Source of the DNA: SHZI01 sp963802215
Lineage (GTDB): Bacteria > Pseudomonadota > Gammaproteobacteria > Steroidobacterales > GCA-2729495
Assembly (NCBI GenBank): GCA_963802215.1
Contig: CAWDHQ010000002.1
Coordinates: forward strand, 806,001-870,000
Direction: 5' to 3'
Length of the DNA stretch: 64,000 nucleotides
Position numbers and translations under genes: made by a program. The notes beneath the pieces were generated by a model. It was not told the origin of the DNA. It searched no databases and saw nothing but the letters and a program-made list of their open reading frames with translations. Below, in pieces: positions 7,075 to 15,024 of this stretch; position 1 is the stretch's first letter; the number at the start of each line of letters is the position of its first letter.

Positions 7075-8289
7075 TCAGGCAGCCGCTTCGTCGCGGTCCT
7101 GCTGCTCACGCTCCGCCCTGCTCTTCAGCAGCGGCACCGGATCGAGAACCCAGTTGCCGGTCGTGCGGCGGGCCGGGGACGGAATGGCGTAGGCCTTGTC
7201 CATGCCCTGGCGGGCCTTGAACTCCGTCCAGTTGATACGCCAGCCCATGTCGTCGAACTTCCTGAGCCAGTCGCGATAGGCGGCGATGGCCTTGTCCGCC
7301 GGCATCAGCACTTCCCGCGCGCGATTGAGCGGGGTCAGCCTGGGCATCACATCCACCAGGATCTGGATGTCCTGGCCTGCGATGACCTTGTTGCGGGCAT
7401 GGATCGGACCATCGTTCTCCGGCTCCAGGATGAAGTTCCGCATGTTGAGGAAGAAGATCTTTGTCTTGTTCTCATCCACCGGCTGCTCGAAGAAGTACTG
7501 CCGGAACATCTTGTCTTCGCTGATGTTGATGTAGGTTGGCATGATGTTCGGGCCATAGGTGCCGCCACCCGCGAGGATGTCAGTCCGTTTCACCTTCGAC
7601 TGGCCCCACGGCGTATCATCCTTCTGTGCCGTCACGTGGCCTTTCTGGGGCAGGGGCGGGGAGTCGAACTGGTGCATGAACCAGAAGCCCCAGCCCTGGC
7701 GATGATCCACCGTGTTGTATTCCTTGGTCCGGTAGGTGTCGCGATTCGTGCCCTGATGGCCGTGGGTCGGGTGTACGAACTCGTTGTGGGCCGGATCGAG
7801 GCCGTTCTCGATGGAACGCTCGTAGTAGTAGTCCACGTCGAGAACCAGCACCGAGTTGGCCCGCCAGCCCGGTTGCCCGTATTCCTCGATGTTCAGCAGG
7901 GGAGGCCGCTTGTCTTCCGGGGCATCGCCCAGGAAGGCAAACACGATCCCGTACTTCTCCTGGACCGGGTAGGAGTCGACCTTTGCCCGGGGCGGAACCT
8001 TGGTGCCGTAGCCGATGGACGGAATGTTCTTGCATTCGCCATCACCGCCGAACTCCCAGCCGTGGTACGGGCAGACGATGCAGCCATTCACGATGCGTGG
8101 CTTGCCGACATTGGACCAGGCGCCACCCAGGGAGGCCCCGCGGTGGGTGCAGGTGTCGCTCAGGACCCGGGCCTTGCCTTGCTGATCCCGGAACGCCACC
8201 AGGTTGCAGCCCAGGACCTTGACGCGCTCCGGGACATCGCCAGCGAGATCCTCGCTTCGAATGATCGGATACCAGAAATTGATATACAT
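7075..8289 (-). CDS. Rieske non-heme iron oxygenase, alpha subunit
   Basis: A 404-residue ring-hydroxylating-oxygenase-type protein. The N-terminal Rieske site is C-T-H...C-P-Y-H (CTHRGASL and CPYHGWEF), binding a 2Fe-2S cluster, and the catalytic domain has the mononuclear iron motif NGLDPAHNEFVHPTHG (D-x2-H-x4-H). It would need a separate reductase; none is adjacent, though the ferredoxin at 10584 is a conceivable donor. Substrate unknown (aromatic, steroid or small heteroatom demethylation are family options). The gene is divergent from NnrS across a 212-nt spacer holding a Dnr/FNR-like box. Two more oxygenases of this type occur in the window (43771 and 51948). Confidence 0.88.
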   Translation of the reverse strand: MYINFWYPIIRSEDLAGDVPERVKVLGCNLVAFRDQQGKARVLSDTCTHRGASLGGAWSNVGKPRIVNGCIVCPYHGWEFGGDGECKNIPSIGYGTKVPPRAKVDSYPVQEKYGIVFAFLGDAPEDKRPPLLNIEEYGQPGWRANSVLVLDVDYYYERSIENGLDPAHNEFVHPTHGHQGTNRDTYRTKEYNTVDHRQGWGFWFMHQFDSPPLPQKGHVTAQKDDTPWGQSKVKRTDILAGGGTYGPNIMPTYINISEDKMFRQYFFEQPVDENKTKIFFLNMRNFILEPENDGPIHARNKVIAGQDIQILVDVMPRLTPLNRAREVLMPADKAIAAYRDWLRKFDDMGWRINWTEFKARQGMDKAYAIPSPARRTTGNWVLDPVPLLKSRAEREQQDRDEAAA

Positions 8290-8351
8290 GATGTGTCTCG
8301 CTATTAGGGGGAAAGACGGATTCGATGCTCCTCCTTCGGGCGGTACCCAAC

Positions 8352-8365
8352 TTGATCTACGTCAG
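8352..8365. promoter_or_regulatory. Degenerate FNR/Dnr-type box
   Basis: TTGATCTACGTCAG has a perfect left half TTGAT and a right half GTCAG resembling the GTCAA variant of Dnr/NnrR sites. It lies in the divergent spacer 63 nt before the Rieske oxygenase start and 137 nt before NnrS. No convincing -10 is spaced for either direction, so this is tentative. Confidence 0.4.
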
Positions 8366-8501
8366 GATCCGGCCCGGAAACCGGGCTCCGGAGATCGTGG
8401 ATTTCACCTATGTGCAAGTCGGCCAGTGCTGGACGGCAGTGCCTGCCGTGCCTACAGTGACACTCCACGTCTAGGGCGCCGCATCGCGCCGGGTAGCGGA
8501 A

Positions 8502-9638
8502 TTGCAGCGACAAATCGACCCCTGGCGGCTGTTCTTCCCCTCCGCACTGCTCCTCGCGCCAGTCAATGTGCTCGCCTGGCTGGCGCTGCGCCACGGGCTG
8601 GTTGACTGGCCCGTCAGCGTCTCCGCCGCCTGGCACGGCCGCGAAATGCTGTTCGGCTACAGCTTCGCCGTCGTCGCCGGCTACCTGCTGCAGGCCATGA
8701 CCCTGCCACAGGTGCTCGTGCTGTGGCTGCTCTGGCTCGCGGGGCGGCTGCTCTGGCTGGTGCCGTCGGCAGGCCTCGACCCGCGGCTGGAGCTGCTGGT
8801 TGGCGGGATCTTTCCCGCCACGCTCGCGGTGCTGGGCGCCCGCCGCTTCCTGGCCGTCAAGCGGGCGCGCAACCTGGCCTTTCCCCTGATCATGCTGGCA
8901 CTGGGGTTCGCTGCGGTGGGCAGCTATGCGACCGAGCTCGGCCTGTTGCCGGCGCCGGAGCGCAGTGCCGTGGCCCTGTCCGTATATGTGGTGGCGCTCC
9001 TTATCATGGTGATGGGCGGCCGGGCGGTATCCACCGCAACGGTTGGGGCGCTGCGCGCGCACGGGCAGGTCGTCCGGGTCCCGCCACGCCCGGGCCTCGA
9101 GGTGGCCACCGCTCTCGGCATGGTGGCGTTCATCGCCCTTGATGGGGCCGGTCAGTCGCAGGTTGCGGGCCTCGTGTCGCTGGCGATTGCGATGATCATC
9201 GTGCTGCGGATGAGGGACTGGCACGCCGGTGGCGTCCTCCACGACCCGGAAGTCTGGCCTCTCCACCTCGGGTTCTTCTGGCTTGCGCTCGGACTGGCGC
9301 TAATAGGGCTGGAAAGGCTGGAGGCGATCAGGCTGCCCGACTCCGGCGCGCTTCACGCCCTCGCGGCGGGTGGCATCGGTACGGTCACGCTGGTGATGGT
9401 GCTGCGGGTGGCGCGCCAGCGGGCCAACGAGCCAACGGTCTCCACGGGCTCGCTGCAGGTCCTCCAGCTGATCATGGCGCTGGCGGTGCTGCTGCGGGTC
9501 GGCGGTGGCTGGGCCTTTCCCGGGCAGCACAACCGCATGCTGTGGCTCTCTGCGGCTGCGTGGGCCATGGCCTTTGTGCTCGGTGCCTTTCAGCTGCTCC
9601 CGGCCCTGCGGCGGCCGGCGCGTGCAACCGGTGCCTGA
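8502..9638 (+). CDS. nnrS: NnrS family heme-copper membrane protein
   Basis: A 378-residue protein with about 12 transmembrane helices. Family marks are AWHGREMLFGYSFAVVAGYLL-like sequence near the N-terminus (about 44-64) and HALAAGGIGTVTLVMVLRV in the last third. NnrS proteins bind heme and copper and protect against nitrosative stress; they usually sit in NO/nitrite-responsive regulons. It starts at TTG 8502 with no Met available nearby, and the Shine-Dalgarno is weak. The first conserved His is in HGRE rather than the usual HAHE, so this is a divergent member; the second copy (38540) has the standard HAHEMLFGF. Confidence 0.85.
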   Translation: MQRQIDPWRLFFPSALLLAPVNVLAWLALRHGLVDWPVSVSAAWHGREMLFGYSFAVVAGYLLQAMTLPQVLVLWLLWLAGRLLWLVPSAGLDPRLELLVGGIFPATLAVLGARRFLAVKRARNLAFPLIMLALGFAAVGSYATELGLLPAPERSAVALSVYVVALLIMVMGGRAVSTATVGALRAHGQVVRVPPRPGLEVATALGMVAFIALDGAGQSQVAGLVSLAIAMIIVLRMRDWHAGGVLHDPEVWPLHLGFFWLALGLALIGLERLEAIRLPDSGALHALAAGGIGTVTLVMVLRVARQRANEPTVSTGSLQVLQLIMALAVLLRVGGGWAFPGQHNRMLWLSAAAWAMAFVLGAFQLLPALRRPARATGA

Positions 9639-9743
9639 CCGGCCGTCTGCGGGATACCCGTATAGCCAGCCGGTCCGGCCGGTTGCACCATCGACCGCGA
9701 CCTGTCATCCGGACATGCCCGGGAAATCCGGGCTGGGAACATC

Positions 9744-10160
9744 ATGAAAAAAGGGCTCAGTCCTCCGCAGCGCCTTTACCTGCTCTTCGTCGTGGTGTTC
9801 CTGGCCTCGACGGGCTCCTTCACGGCAACCATCTGGCCACAGCGCGATCCGGGCGTCATGGCGGACCTGCGCTCCCCCGACTGCCAGGCGTGGCGCGAAT
9901 TGCCGGATGGCGCATTTCCCGACCAGTACCCCGAGTCGGACAAGCCCTGCTACGCGATCCGCTCCCTGAATTTTCACGAGCATGTCATCGTCCGGTCGGA
10001 AGGTGACTACAACAGGTACCTGACCGGACAACGGGTGAAGACTGCCCTGGCCAGCCTCGCTGTCTGGGCCGGATTTTCGGTGGCGGTCTATCTGCTCGGG
10101 CGACTCAGCCTGTGGGGGAAAGGCACCCTGCCGAAATGGGGCGAGCCGAAGGCCAGGTAA
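9744..10160 (+). CDS. Hypothetical membrane protein (138 aa)
   Basis: Two hydrophobic segments (about 10-30 and 103-121) bracket a periplasmic-looking domain with two Cys (SPDCQAW and DKPCYAI) that could form a disulfide. ATG 9744 follows CTGGGAACATC. It is directly followed by the next gene with no spacer (stop TAA, then ATG), so the two are translationally coupled. I recognise no family. It lies downstream of nnrS in a run of rightward genes ending with a ferredoxin. Confidence 0.65.
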   Translation: MKKGLSPPQRLYLLFVVVFLASTGSFTATIWPQRDPGVMADLRSPDCQAWRELPDGAFPDQYPESDKPCYAIRSLNFHEHVIVRSEGDYNRYLTGQRVKTALASLAVWAGFSVAVYLLGRLSLWGKGTLPKWGEPKAR

Positions 10161-10565
10161 ATGGTCCTCGCACTCATAATCGGGTATGTGGCTGGCGCGG
10201 TGCTTGCGTATTTCGCCTCGCTGCGGCTCCTGGACACAATGGCTGGCCGCCTGGCCGCCAGTGATGCACAGCGGAGAAGCATGAAGGTGGCGGGCCTGGT
10301 GTTCGGCGCCATCGCCCTGGCGCCCTCGATATTCATGGCCATGATCATCGGCGGAGGAAGCGTGGCGGGACGTTACGCCGGGATGGCTTCCAGGGCCCTG
10401 GGCCTGGGTGAGGCCGGCGCACTGCCGCTGCTCTCGGTGGGCCTGATGGTAATCATGACCATTACCGTAACCGTCGTTGCCGCCATGGGGGCCGTCATGG
10501 GGTTTCTGGTGGCCCCGAAGGACCATCGTCCGTCATTGTCATTGCGTATCGACAATCGACCCTGA
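10161..10565 (+). CDS. Hypothetical membrane protein (134 aa)
   Basis: Three or four hydrophobic segments: an N-terminal helix, one around 47-65 (GLVFGAIALAPSIFMAMIIGG) and a long Val/Thr/Met-rich pair around 90-118. A hydrophilic tail ends SLRIDNRP. The ATG immediately follows the stop of the preceding gene, so expression is coupled. No family recognised; probably an inner-membrane protein working with its neighbour. Confidence 0.65.
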   Translation: MVLALIIGYVAGAVLAYFASLRLLDTMAGRLAASDAQRRSMKVAGLVFGAIALAPSIFMAMIIGGGSVAGRYAGMASRALGLGEAGALPLLSVGLMVIMTITVTVVAAMGAVMGFLVAPKDHRPSLSLRIDNRP

Positions 10566-10583
10566 ATTGCAGGAACCAACGTC

Positions 10584-10907
10584 ATGCCATTCGTCGTCAC
10601 CGAAAACTGCATCAACTGCAAGCACACGTATTGCGCGGACGTCTGTCCGGTCGACAGCTTTCATGAGGGCCCCAACTTCCTCGTGATCAACCCGGACGAG
10701 TGCATCGACTGTGCCATCTGCGTGCCGGCCTGCATCGTCGGCGCGATCGTGGAGGAGCGGGATGTGCCGAGGGATCAGCGGCCCTTTATCCAGCTGAATG
10801 CGGAACTGTCGGCTGCCTGGCCCAGGATCCCCCGCGGAAAGCCGCCACCGCCCGATGCCGAGGAATGGGACGGGGTGCTCTACAAGCGACGACTGCTCGA
10901 ACGCTAG
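10584..10907 (+). CDS. fdxA: 7Fe ferredoxin ([3Fe-4S][4Fe-4S], FdxA type)
   Basis: A 107-residue ferredoxin. The N-terminal cluster region reads CINCKHTYCADVCPVDSF and the second CIDCAICVPAC, the arrangement of Azotobacter-type 7Fe ferredoxins, followed by the usual roughly 45-residue extension ending KRRLLER. It is a cytosolic low-potential electron carrier. ATG 10584 follows AGGAA at a good distance. It closes a rightward gene run starting at nnrS. It could feed electrons to the nearby Rieske oxygenase, though that is inference. Confidence 0.93.
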   Translation: MPFVVTENCINCKHTYCADVCPVDSFHEGPNFLVINPDECIDCAICVPACIVGAIVEERDVPRDQRPFIQLNAELSAAWPRIPRGKPPPPDAEEWDGVLYKRRLLER

Positions 10908-10940
10908 GGGACGACCCCATGGGCCATCTGGGATCACGCT

Positions 10941-11486
10941 CTAAAAGCTTCTGCTGTCCTTCAGTTGGCCATGTTCGTCAAAGAATTCCCAGAGACCGTC
11001 CCGCTCCCGGTCCTTGAAGCTTCCTCGCCTTTTCAGCTTGCCATTCTCGTAGTAGTACTCCCAGAAGCCGTCCGGTTTACCGTCCTTGTAGCAACCCTTT
11101 GTGCTCATGCGACCGGATTCGTAGAATTTCTCGAACGGGCCGTCGGGCTCGCCGTCCTTGTAGGCTAGCCGTTCCCACAGCTGTCCGTTCTCGTAGTACC
11201 TCTCGAAAGGACCGCTTGGCCTGCCCTCGATGGAGTTCCCTTTGATCTTCAGCCGGCCGTTCTCGTAGTACATCTCCCAGGGGCCGTCACGCTCGCCATC
11301 CTTGAAGGTCCCCTTGAATGCCAGATGCCCGGTCTCGTGGTAGATCTCCCACGGCCCGTCCTGCTTTCTGCCCTTGTAGGCCCCCTTGGCCTGCAACTCG
11401 CCGTGCTTGTTGAACCAGCGGGACGGACCGTCCGGATGCTCAGGATGCGAAAAAAGCTGTTTGATGAAAATGATGAGTTTCAGCAT
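10941..11486 (-). CDS. MORN-like (YwqK-type) repeat protein, 181 aa
   Basis: Built almost entirely of about seven 23-residue repeats with the pattern YYENGxLKxKGxFKDGxxDGPWE, the MORN_2 type also annotated as YwqK-family antitoxin. It begins with a hydrophobic stretch (MLKLIIFIKQLF) that could be a weak membrane anchor. Repeats of this type make an open beta-hairpin array for protein or lipid contact; no catalytic residues are seen. A sister repeat protein ends 17 nt upstream on the same strand, so the two form an operon. The antitoxin label is homology-derived and no toxin is evident. Confidence 0.8.
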   Translation of the reverse strand: MLKLIIFIKQLFSHPEHPDGPSRWFNKHGELQAKGAYKGRKQDGPWEIYHETGHLAFKGTFKDGERDGPWEMYYENGRLKIKGNSIEGRPSGPFERYYENGQLWERLAYKDGEPDGPFEKFYESGRMSTKGCYKDGKPDGFWEYYYENGKLKRRGSFKDRERDGLWEFFDEHGQLKDSRSF

Positions 11487-11503
11487 GGCGCACTCACATT
11501 TCT

Positions 11504-12211
11504 CTAACCGATGGCTCCGTCCTTGAAGGTTCCTACTTCCCTCACCTTGCCATCCGCATCGTACAACTCGTAGGGACCGGCCACGACGCCGTTCCTGAAG
11601 GTTCCCCGGGTCTTCAGGCGACCCTCCTCATCGTAGGACTCGTAAAGACCGTCGCGCTTTCCATCCCTGTAGTGTTCCCTGATTTTCAGGCGCCCATTGC
11701 CGTGAAACCACTCCAGAAGGCCGTCCGCAAGGCCATCCTTGTAGGTCCCCTTGAAGGCCAGTTGGCCATTCGCATGGAACGATTCCCATGGGCCTGATTT
11801 CTTCCCGGCTGCAAAATGGCCACTGGACTCCAATTGGCCGTTTTCGTAGTAGGACTCATACGCACCATCCCGCTGGTCGTCCCTGTGGGTGCCCCTCGAT
11901 CGTCGTTGGCCGCTGCTGTAGAGGACCTCAAAGGGGCCGCTGCGTTTCCCATCGATGAAGGTGCCCCTGGATCGCAACTGGCCATTGTCGTGGAACAGCT
12001 CCCAGGGCCCATCCTTTTTCCCGCCACTGTAGGCCTGCCGTTCCCGCACCTGCCCGTTCCGGTGGAACCACTCCTGGATGCCATCCAGCTTGCCGTCCTT
12101 GTAAATTCCCCTGAATTCAACCTGACCGGTCCGGAAGTGCGAGACGCGAGGCCCGTCGGCCTCAGCCTCTTTAGGATCCGGCTTGAACCGGGAGAAGAAA
12201 GTGCCCTTCAT
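11504..12211 (-). CDS. MORN-like (YwqK-type) repeat protein, 235 aa
   Basis: Upstream partner of the repeat protein at 10941. It has about nine 23-residue units of the form FHxNGQLxxRGTYKDGKxDGPWE covering residues 30-235 after a charged N-terminal segment (FFSRFKPDPKEAEADGP). The two genes clearly arose by duplication, but their repeats have diverged. There is no signal peptide, so it is probably cytosolic. It is divergent from qNor, and their shared 316-nt spacer carries the FNR box. Function unknown. Confidence 0.8.
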   Translation of the reverse strand: MKGTFFSRFKPDPKEAEADGPRVSHFRTGQVEFRGIYKDGKLDGIQEWFHRNGQVRERQAYSGGKKDGPWELFHDNGQLRSRGTFIDGKRSGPFEVLYSSGQRRSRGTHRDDQRDGAYESYYENGQLESSGHFAAGKKSGPWESFHANGQLAFKGTYKDGLADGLLEWFHGNGRLKIREHYRDGKRDGLYESYDEEGRLKTRGTFRNGVVAGPYELYDADGKVREVGTFKDGAIG

Positions 12212-12527
12212 CTCGTCCTCATTGCCCTCCTGACCGGCTGCCGGAGCTTGGCAGCCTGCGGGGTACTGTTTTCAACCGGGATTCTTGAGAGATTGCCGTC
12301 CCGGGTCAAGAGAGGCCGTCCCGGCCGGCAATCCTCGGCGCGGGGCGACAATAAGCCGCCGGGGCCAAAAATGTAGGTGAAATCACTGATGGAGTGACGG
12401 GCCTGAAAGGGCCTGCACTTGATTCAGATCAAGTCGTCAATTGCGAACGGCGAGCAACCTAGCGCCCAATACCACAGCCGTTTTTGCTCACATTATTCAG
12501 CGATCGCCAGCAGAGGAGTTGCAGATC
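12212..12527. promoter_or_regulatory. Intergenic region between repeat-protein genes and qNor
   Basis: 316 nt without a supported gene. It holds a perfect FNR box at 12419-12432 (listed separately) and the qNor ribosome site GAGGAG near 12512. The left part, to about 12360, is GC-rich and shows nothing recognisable beyond possible leader sequence of the leftward gene. Confidence 0.6.
12419..12432 (+). promoter_or_regulatory. Perfect FNR/Anr box upstream of qNor
   Basis: TTGATTCAGATCAA matches TTGAT-N4-ATCAA at all ten defined bases. Its centre is about 102 nt before the qNor ATG. A class II start would fall near 12467, but the corresponding -10 (around CAACCT) is poor, as is common at activator-dependent promoters. 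FNR itself is encoded 3.8 kb downstream, so oxygen- or NO-dependent control of qNor is likely. Confidence 0.75.
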
Positions 12528-14933
12528 ATGACCACTCAGTCCGTCGCAAGTCCGGGCGCCACAAATCTCGCCATGTGGCTCTTGAACAAGAAGAATTGGT
12601 TTACGCATTTCCTGATCGTCTCGGTGATCAGCATCGCGGGCCTGATTTTCCTCGGTACCGAAACCTATTCAGGTGCTCCACCGCTGGTAAATTTTGTCTC
12701 GCCCACCGGGGAAATTGTGCTTTCCGCGGAGCAGATCAAGCGCGGCAAGGAAGTGTTTCACCTCAGGGGCCTGATGGGATACGGCTCATTCTGGGGTGAC
12801 GGTGCAGACCGGGGCCCGGATTTCAGTGCCGATGCCCTGCACCGCACCATCCTGGCCATGCGCTCCTTCTATGAGGAGAAGGAGAAGGCCAAGACCGGGG
12901 CAGAAAGCCTGACCGGTTATGAAATGGATGCCATCGGTGCCCGGATCATCCGGGAGCTCCACAAGAACACCTACGACGAAGCGGCCGGTCATATCGTGCT
13001 CAATGAGGCGCAGATCTTCGCCATCGACGAGCTGACCGAGCACTACACCCGGATGTTCACGGACGCCACCTACGAACACCGGATGGACCCGCAGAACCAG
13101 GTGTCTGGTGCAGACAACCTGCGGGCGTTGACTGCCTTCTTCTTCTGGGGCGGATGGGTCTCGGCCGCAGACCGGCCCGGGGAAGTCTACAGCTACACCC
13201 ACAACTGGCCCTACGATCCGGAGGCCGGCAACACTCCCACCAGCGCCACGTTCATCTGGACGTTCATCTCGATCTTTGCGCTGTGGGTCGGCATCAGCAT
13301 GGTCCTCTACGTCTACGGCCAGATGAAGGAGCAGCCGGTTGACGTCTTCGAGTCGTCCGGCGGCACCAACGGGCATTCGCTGACCACGTCGGACCTGGAG
13401 AATGGCTACGTCCGCCCCACCCAGCGGTCCACCTACAAGTTCTTCCTGCTGGCCATCCTGGTCTTCGGGATCCAGGTGCTCGCGGGCATCATCAGTGCCA
13501 CGGACTTCATCCGTCCGTTCGGGATCAACCTGAACGACATGATCCCGTTCACGGTGTCGCGCAGCTATCACACGCTGCTGCAGATCTTCTGGTTCTTCAT
13601 GTGCTGGGTGGGATACACCATCTTCTTCCTGCCCCGGCTCACGAAGGTGCCGAAGGGCCAGCAGTTCCTGATCAACCTGCTGTTCTTTGTGGCCTGCGTC
13701 GTGGCTGTCGGTGCCGTGACGGGCATCTACGTTGGCCAGCGGGGCTGGATCGACGACACGATGTCCTACTGGTTCGGCAGCCAGGGCTGGGAGTTCATCG
13801 AGCTGGGCCGGTTCTTCCAGTTCCTGCTCCTGGGTGGCTTCACTCTGTGGATCTACATCATCTACCGGGGTGTGAAGCCCTGGCTGAGCAAGAAGAACTT
13901 CTGGTCGGTGCCCGCCTGGCTGCTTTGGGGCAGCGGCGTGATGGTGCTGTTCCTGTTCTTCGGGATCCTGATGGGGCCGGACGACAACTTCGCCATCTCC
14001 GACTACTGGCGCTGGATGGTCGTTCACATGTGGGTCGAGGTCACCTTCGAGGTATTCACCACGGTCATCGTGGCGTACCTCCTCGTCCAGATGGGCCTGG
14101 TCACGCGCCTGATGGCAGAGCGGATCATCTTCCTGGCCGTCATGCTGTTCCTCGTCACCGCGATCAATGGCATTTCCCATAACTTCTACTGGATTGCCAA
14201 GCCCACCGGGATCATCGCTGTCGGCAGCGTGTTCTCCACCCTGCAGGTCCTCCCGCTGCTGCTCCTGACCCTGGATGCATGGCAGATGCGGCAGGAAGGA
14301 GGACGAGCCAACAACTTCGTCGTCCAGGGCAAGCAGGTGGTCGTCATGGAGGGCGTCTGGCTGTTCATCCTGGCCGTCAACTTCTGGAACATCTTTGGCG
14401 CGGGAGTCTTCGGCTCGCTGATCACCCTGCCGCTCGTGAACTACTACGAGCACGCCACCTACATGACCGGCAATCACGCTCATGCCGCCATGTTCGGGGT
14501 GAAGGGCAACATCGCGCTCGCGGGCCTGCTGTTCTGCTGCCAGCACCTGTTCAAGAAGGAGGCCTGGAGTGAGAAGCTCGTCCGGACGTCGTTCTGGTCC
14601 CTGAACATCGGCATTGGCCTGATGATGTTCCTGGACCTGTTCCCGGTCGGCCTGTACCAGATCTGGCTCGTCGTGACCGAGGGGCTGTGGTACGCACGGT
14701 CCACCGAGGTCATCAAGGGTCCGGTGTTCGTCACCCTGACGTACCTGCGCACGATTGGCGGTGCAGTATTCGTCTTCGGTGGCCTGCTGCCCCTGATCTA
14801 CTTCGTCGTGTCCCGCGGCCTCCGCCTCAGGAGCGAGGTGGATGTCGAGTCCAACGAGTGGGCTGACTACCAGAAGGAATACGGCAAGGAATACGGCAAG
14901 GAGTGGGCCGTGCAGGAGGAGCCGAAGGTCTAA
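12528..14933 (+). CDS. norB: Quinol-dependent nitric oxide reductase (qNor)
   Basis: An 801-residue single-subunit NO reductase. The N-terminal 240 residues form the periplasmic cytochrome-c-like fold without a CxxCH heme site, the mark of qNor; the rest is the 12-helix NorB core. Active-site sequence VHMWVEVTFEVF provides CuB/FeB-site His and the catalytic Glu, and NHAHAAMFGVKG is present near the heme ligands. It reduces 2 NO to N2O with quinol. ATG 12528 follows GAGGAGTTGCAGATC; an earlier in-frame ATG at 12441 overlaps the promoter and is rejected. Regulation by FNR is indicated by the box at 12419. A strong terminator follows. Confidence 0.96.
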   Translation: MTTQSVASPGATNLAMWLLNKKNWFTHFLIVSVISIAGLIFLGTETYSGAPPLVNFVSPTGEIVLSAEQIKRGKEVFHLRGLMGYGSFWGDGADRGPDFSADALHRTILAMRSFYEEKEKAKTGAESLTGYEMDAIGARIIRELHKNTYDEAAGHIVLNEAQIFAIDELTEHYTRMFTDATYEHRMDPQNQVSGADNLRALTAFFFWGGWVSAADRPGEVYSYTHNWPYDPEAGNTPTSATFIWTFISIFALWVGISMVLYVYGQMKEQPVDVFESSGGTNGHSLTTSDLENGYVRPTQRSTYKFFLLAILVFGIQVLAGIISATDFIRPFGINLNDMIPFTVSRSYHTLLQIFWFFMCWVGYTIFFLPRLTKVPKGQQFLINLLFFVACVVAVGAVTGIYVGQRGWIDDTMSYWFGSQGWEFIELGRFFQFLLLGGFTLWIYIIYRGVKPWLSKKNFWSVPAWLLWGSGVMVLFLFFGILMGPDDNFAISDYWRWMVVHMWVEVTFEVFTTVIVAYLLVQMGLVTRLMAERIIFLAVMLFLVTAINGISHNFYWIAKPTGIIAVGSVFSTLQVLPLLLLTLDAWQMRQEGGRANNFVVQGKQVVVMEGVWLFILAVNFWNIFGAGVFGSLITLPLVNYYEHATYMTGNHAHAAMFGVKGNIALAGLLFCCQHLFKKEAWSEKLVRTSFWSLNIGIGLMMFLDLFPVGLYQIWLVVTEGLWYARSTEVIKGPVFVTLTYLRTIGGAVFVFGGLLPLIYFVVSRGLRLRSEVDVESNEWADYQKEYGKEYGKEWAVQEEPKV

Positions 14934-14958
14934 TCCTCCAGACTACCCAGGCTAAAGG

Positions 14959-15018
14959 CCGGGCCCTGTTCCGGGTTGTCCAACCAAGTGGACAACCCGG
15001 GCAGGGCCCGGTTCTTTT
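14959..15018. terminator. Strong intrinsic terminator after qNor, probably bidirectional
   Basis: Arms CCGGGCCCTG + CGGGTTGTCC and their complements GGACAACCCG + CAGGGCCCGG form a stem of more than 20 bp around an AACCAAGT loop, followed by TTCTTTT. It separates convergent qNor and the UbiH-like gene and ends 7 nt before the latter's stop. Confidence 0.9.
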
Positions 15019-15024
15019 GGGGGA

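Noticed and set aside
10941..12211. A toxin-antitoxin module based on the YwqK antitoxin label
   Set aside because: Both genes are repeat proteins of the same kind and no toxin-like gene adjoins; the label reflects a family name only.
12786..14546. 586-codon frame antisense to qNor
   Set aside because: His/Gln/Glu/Asp-rich nonsense composition and no motif; qNor on the other strand is unambiguous.
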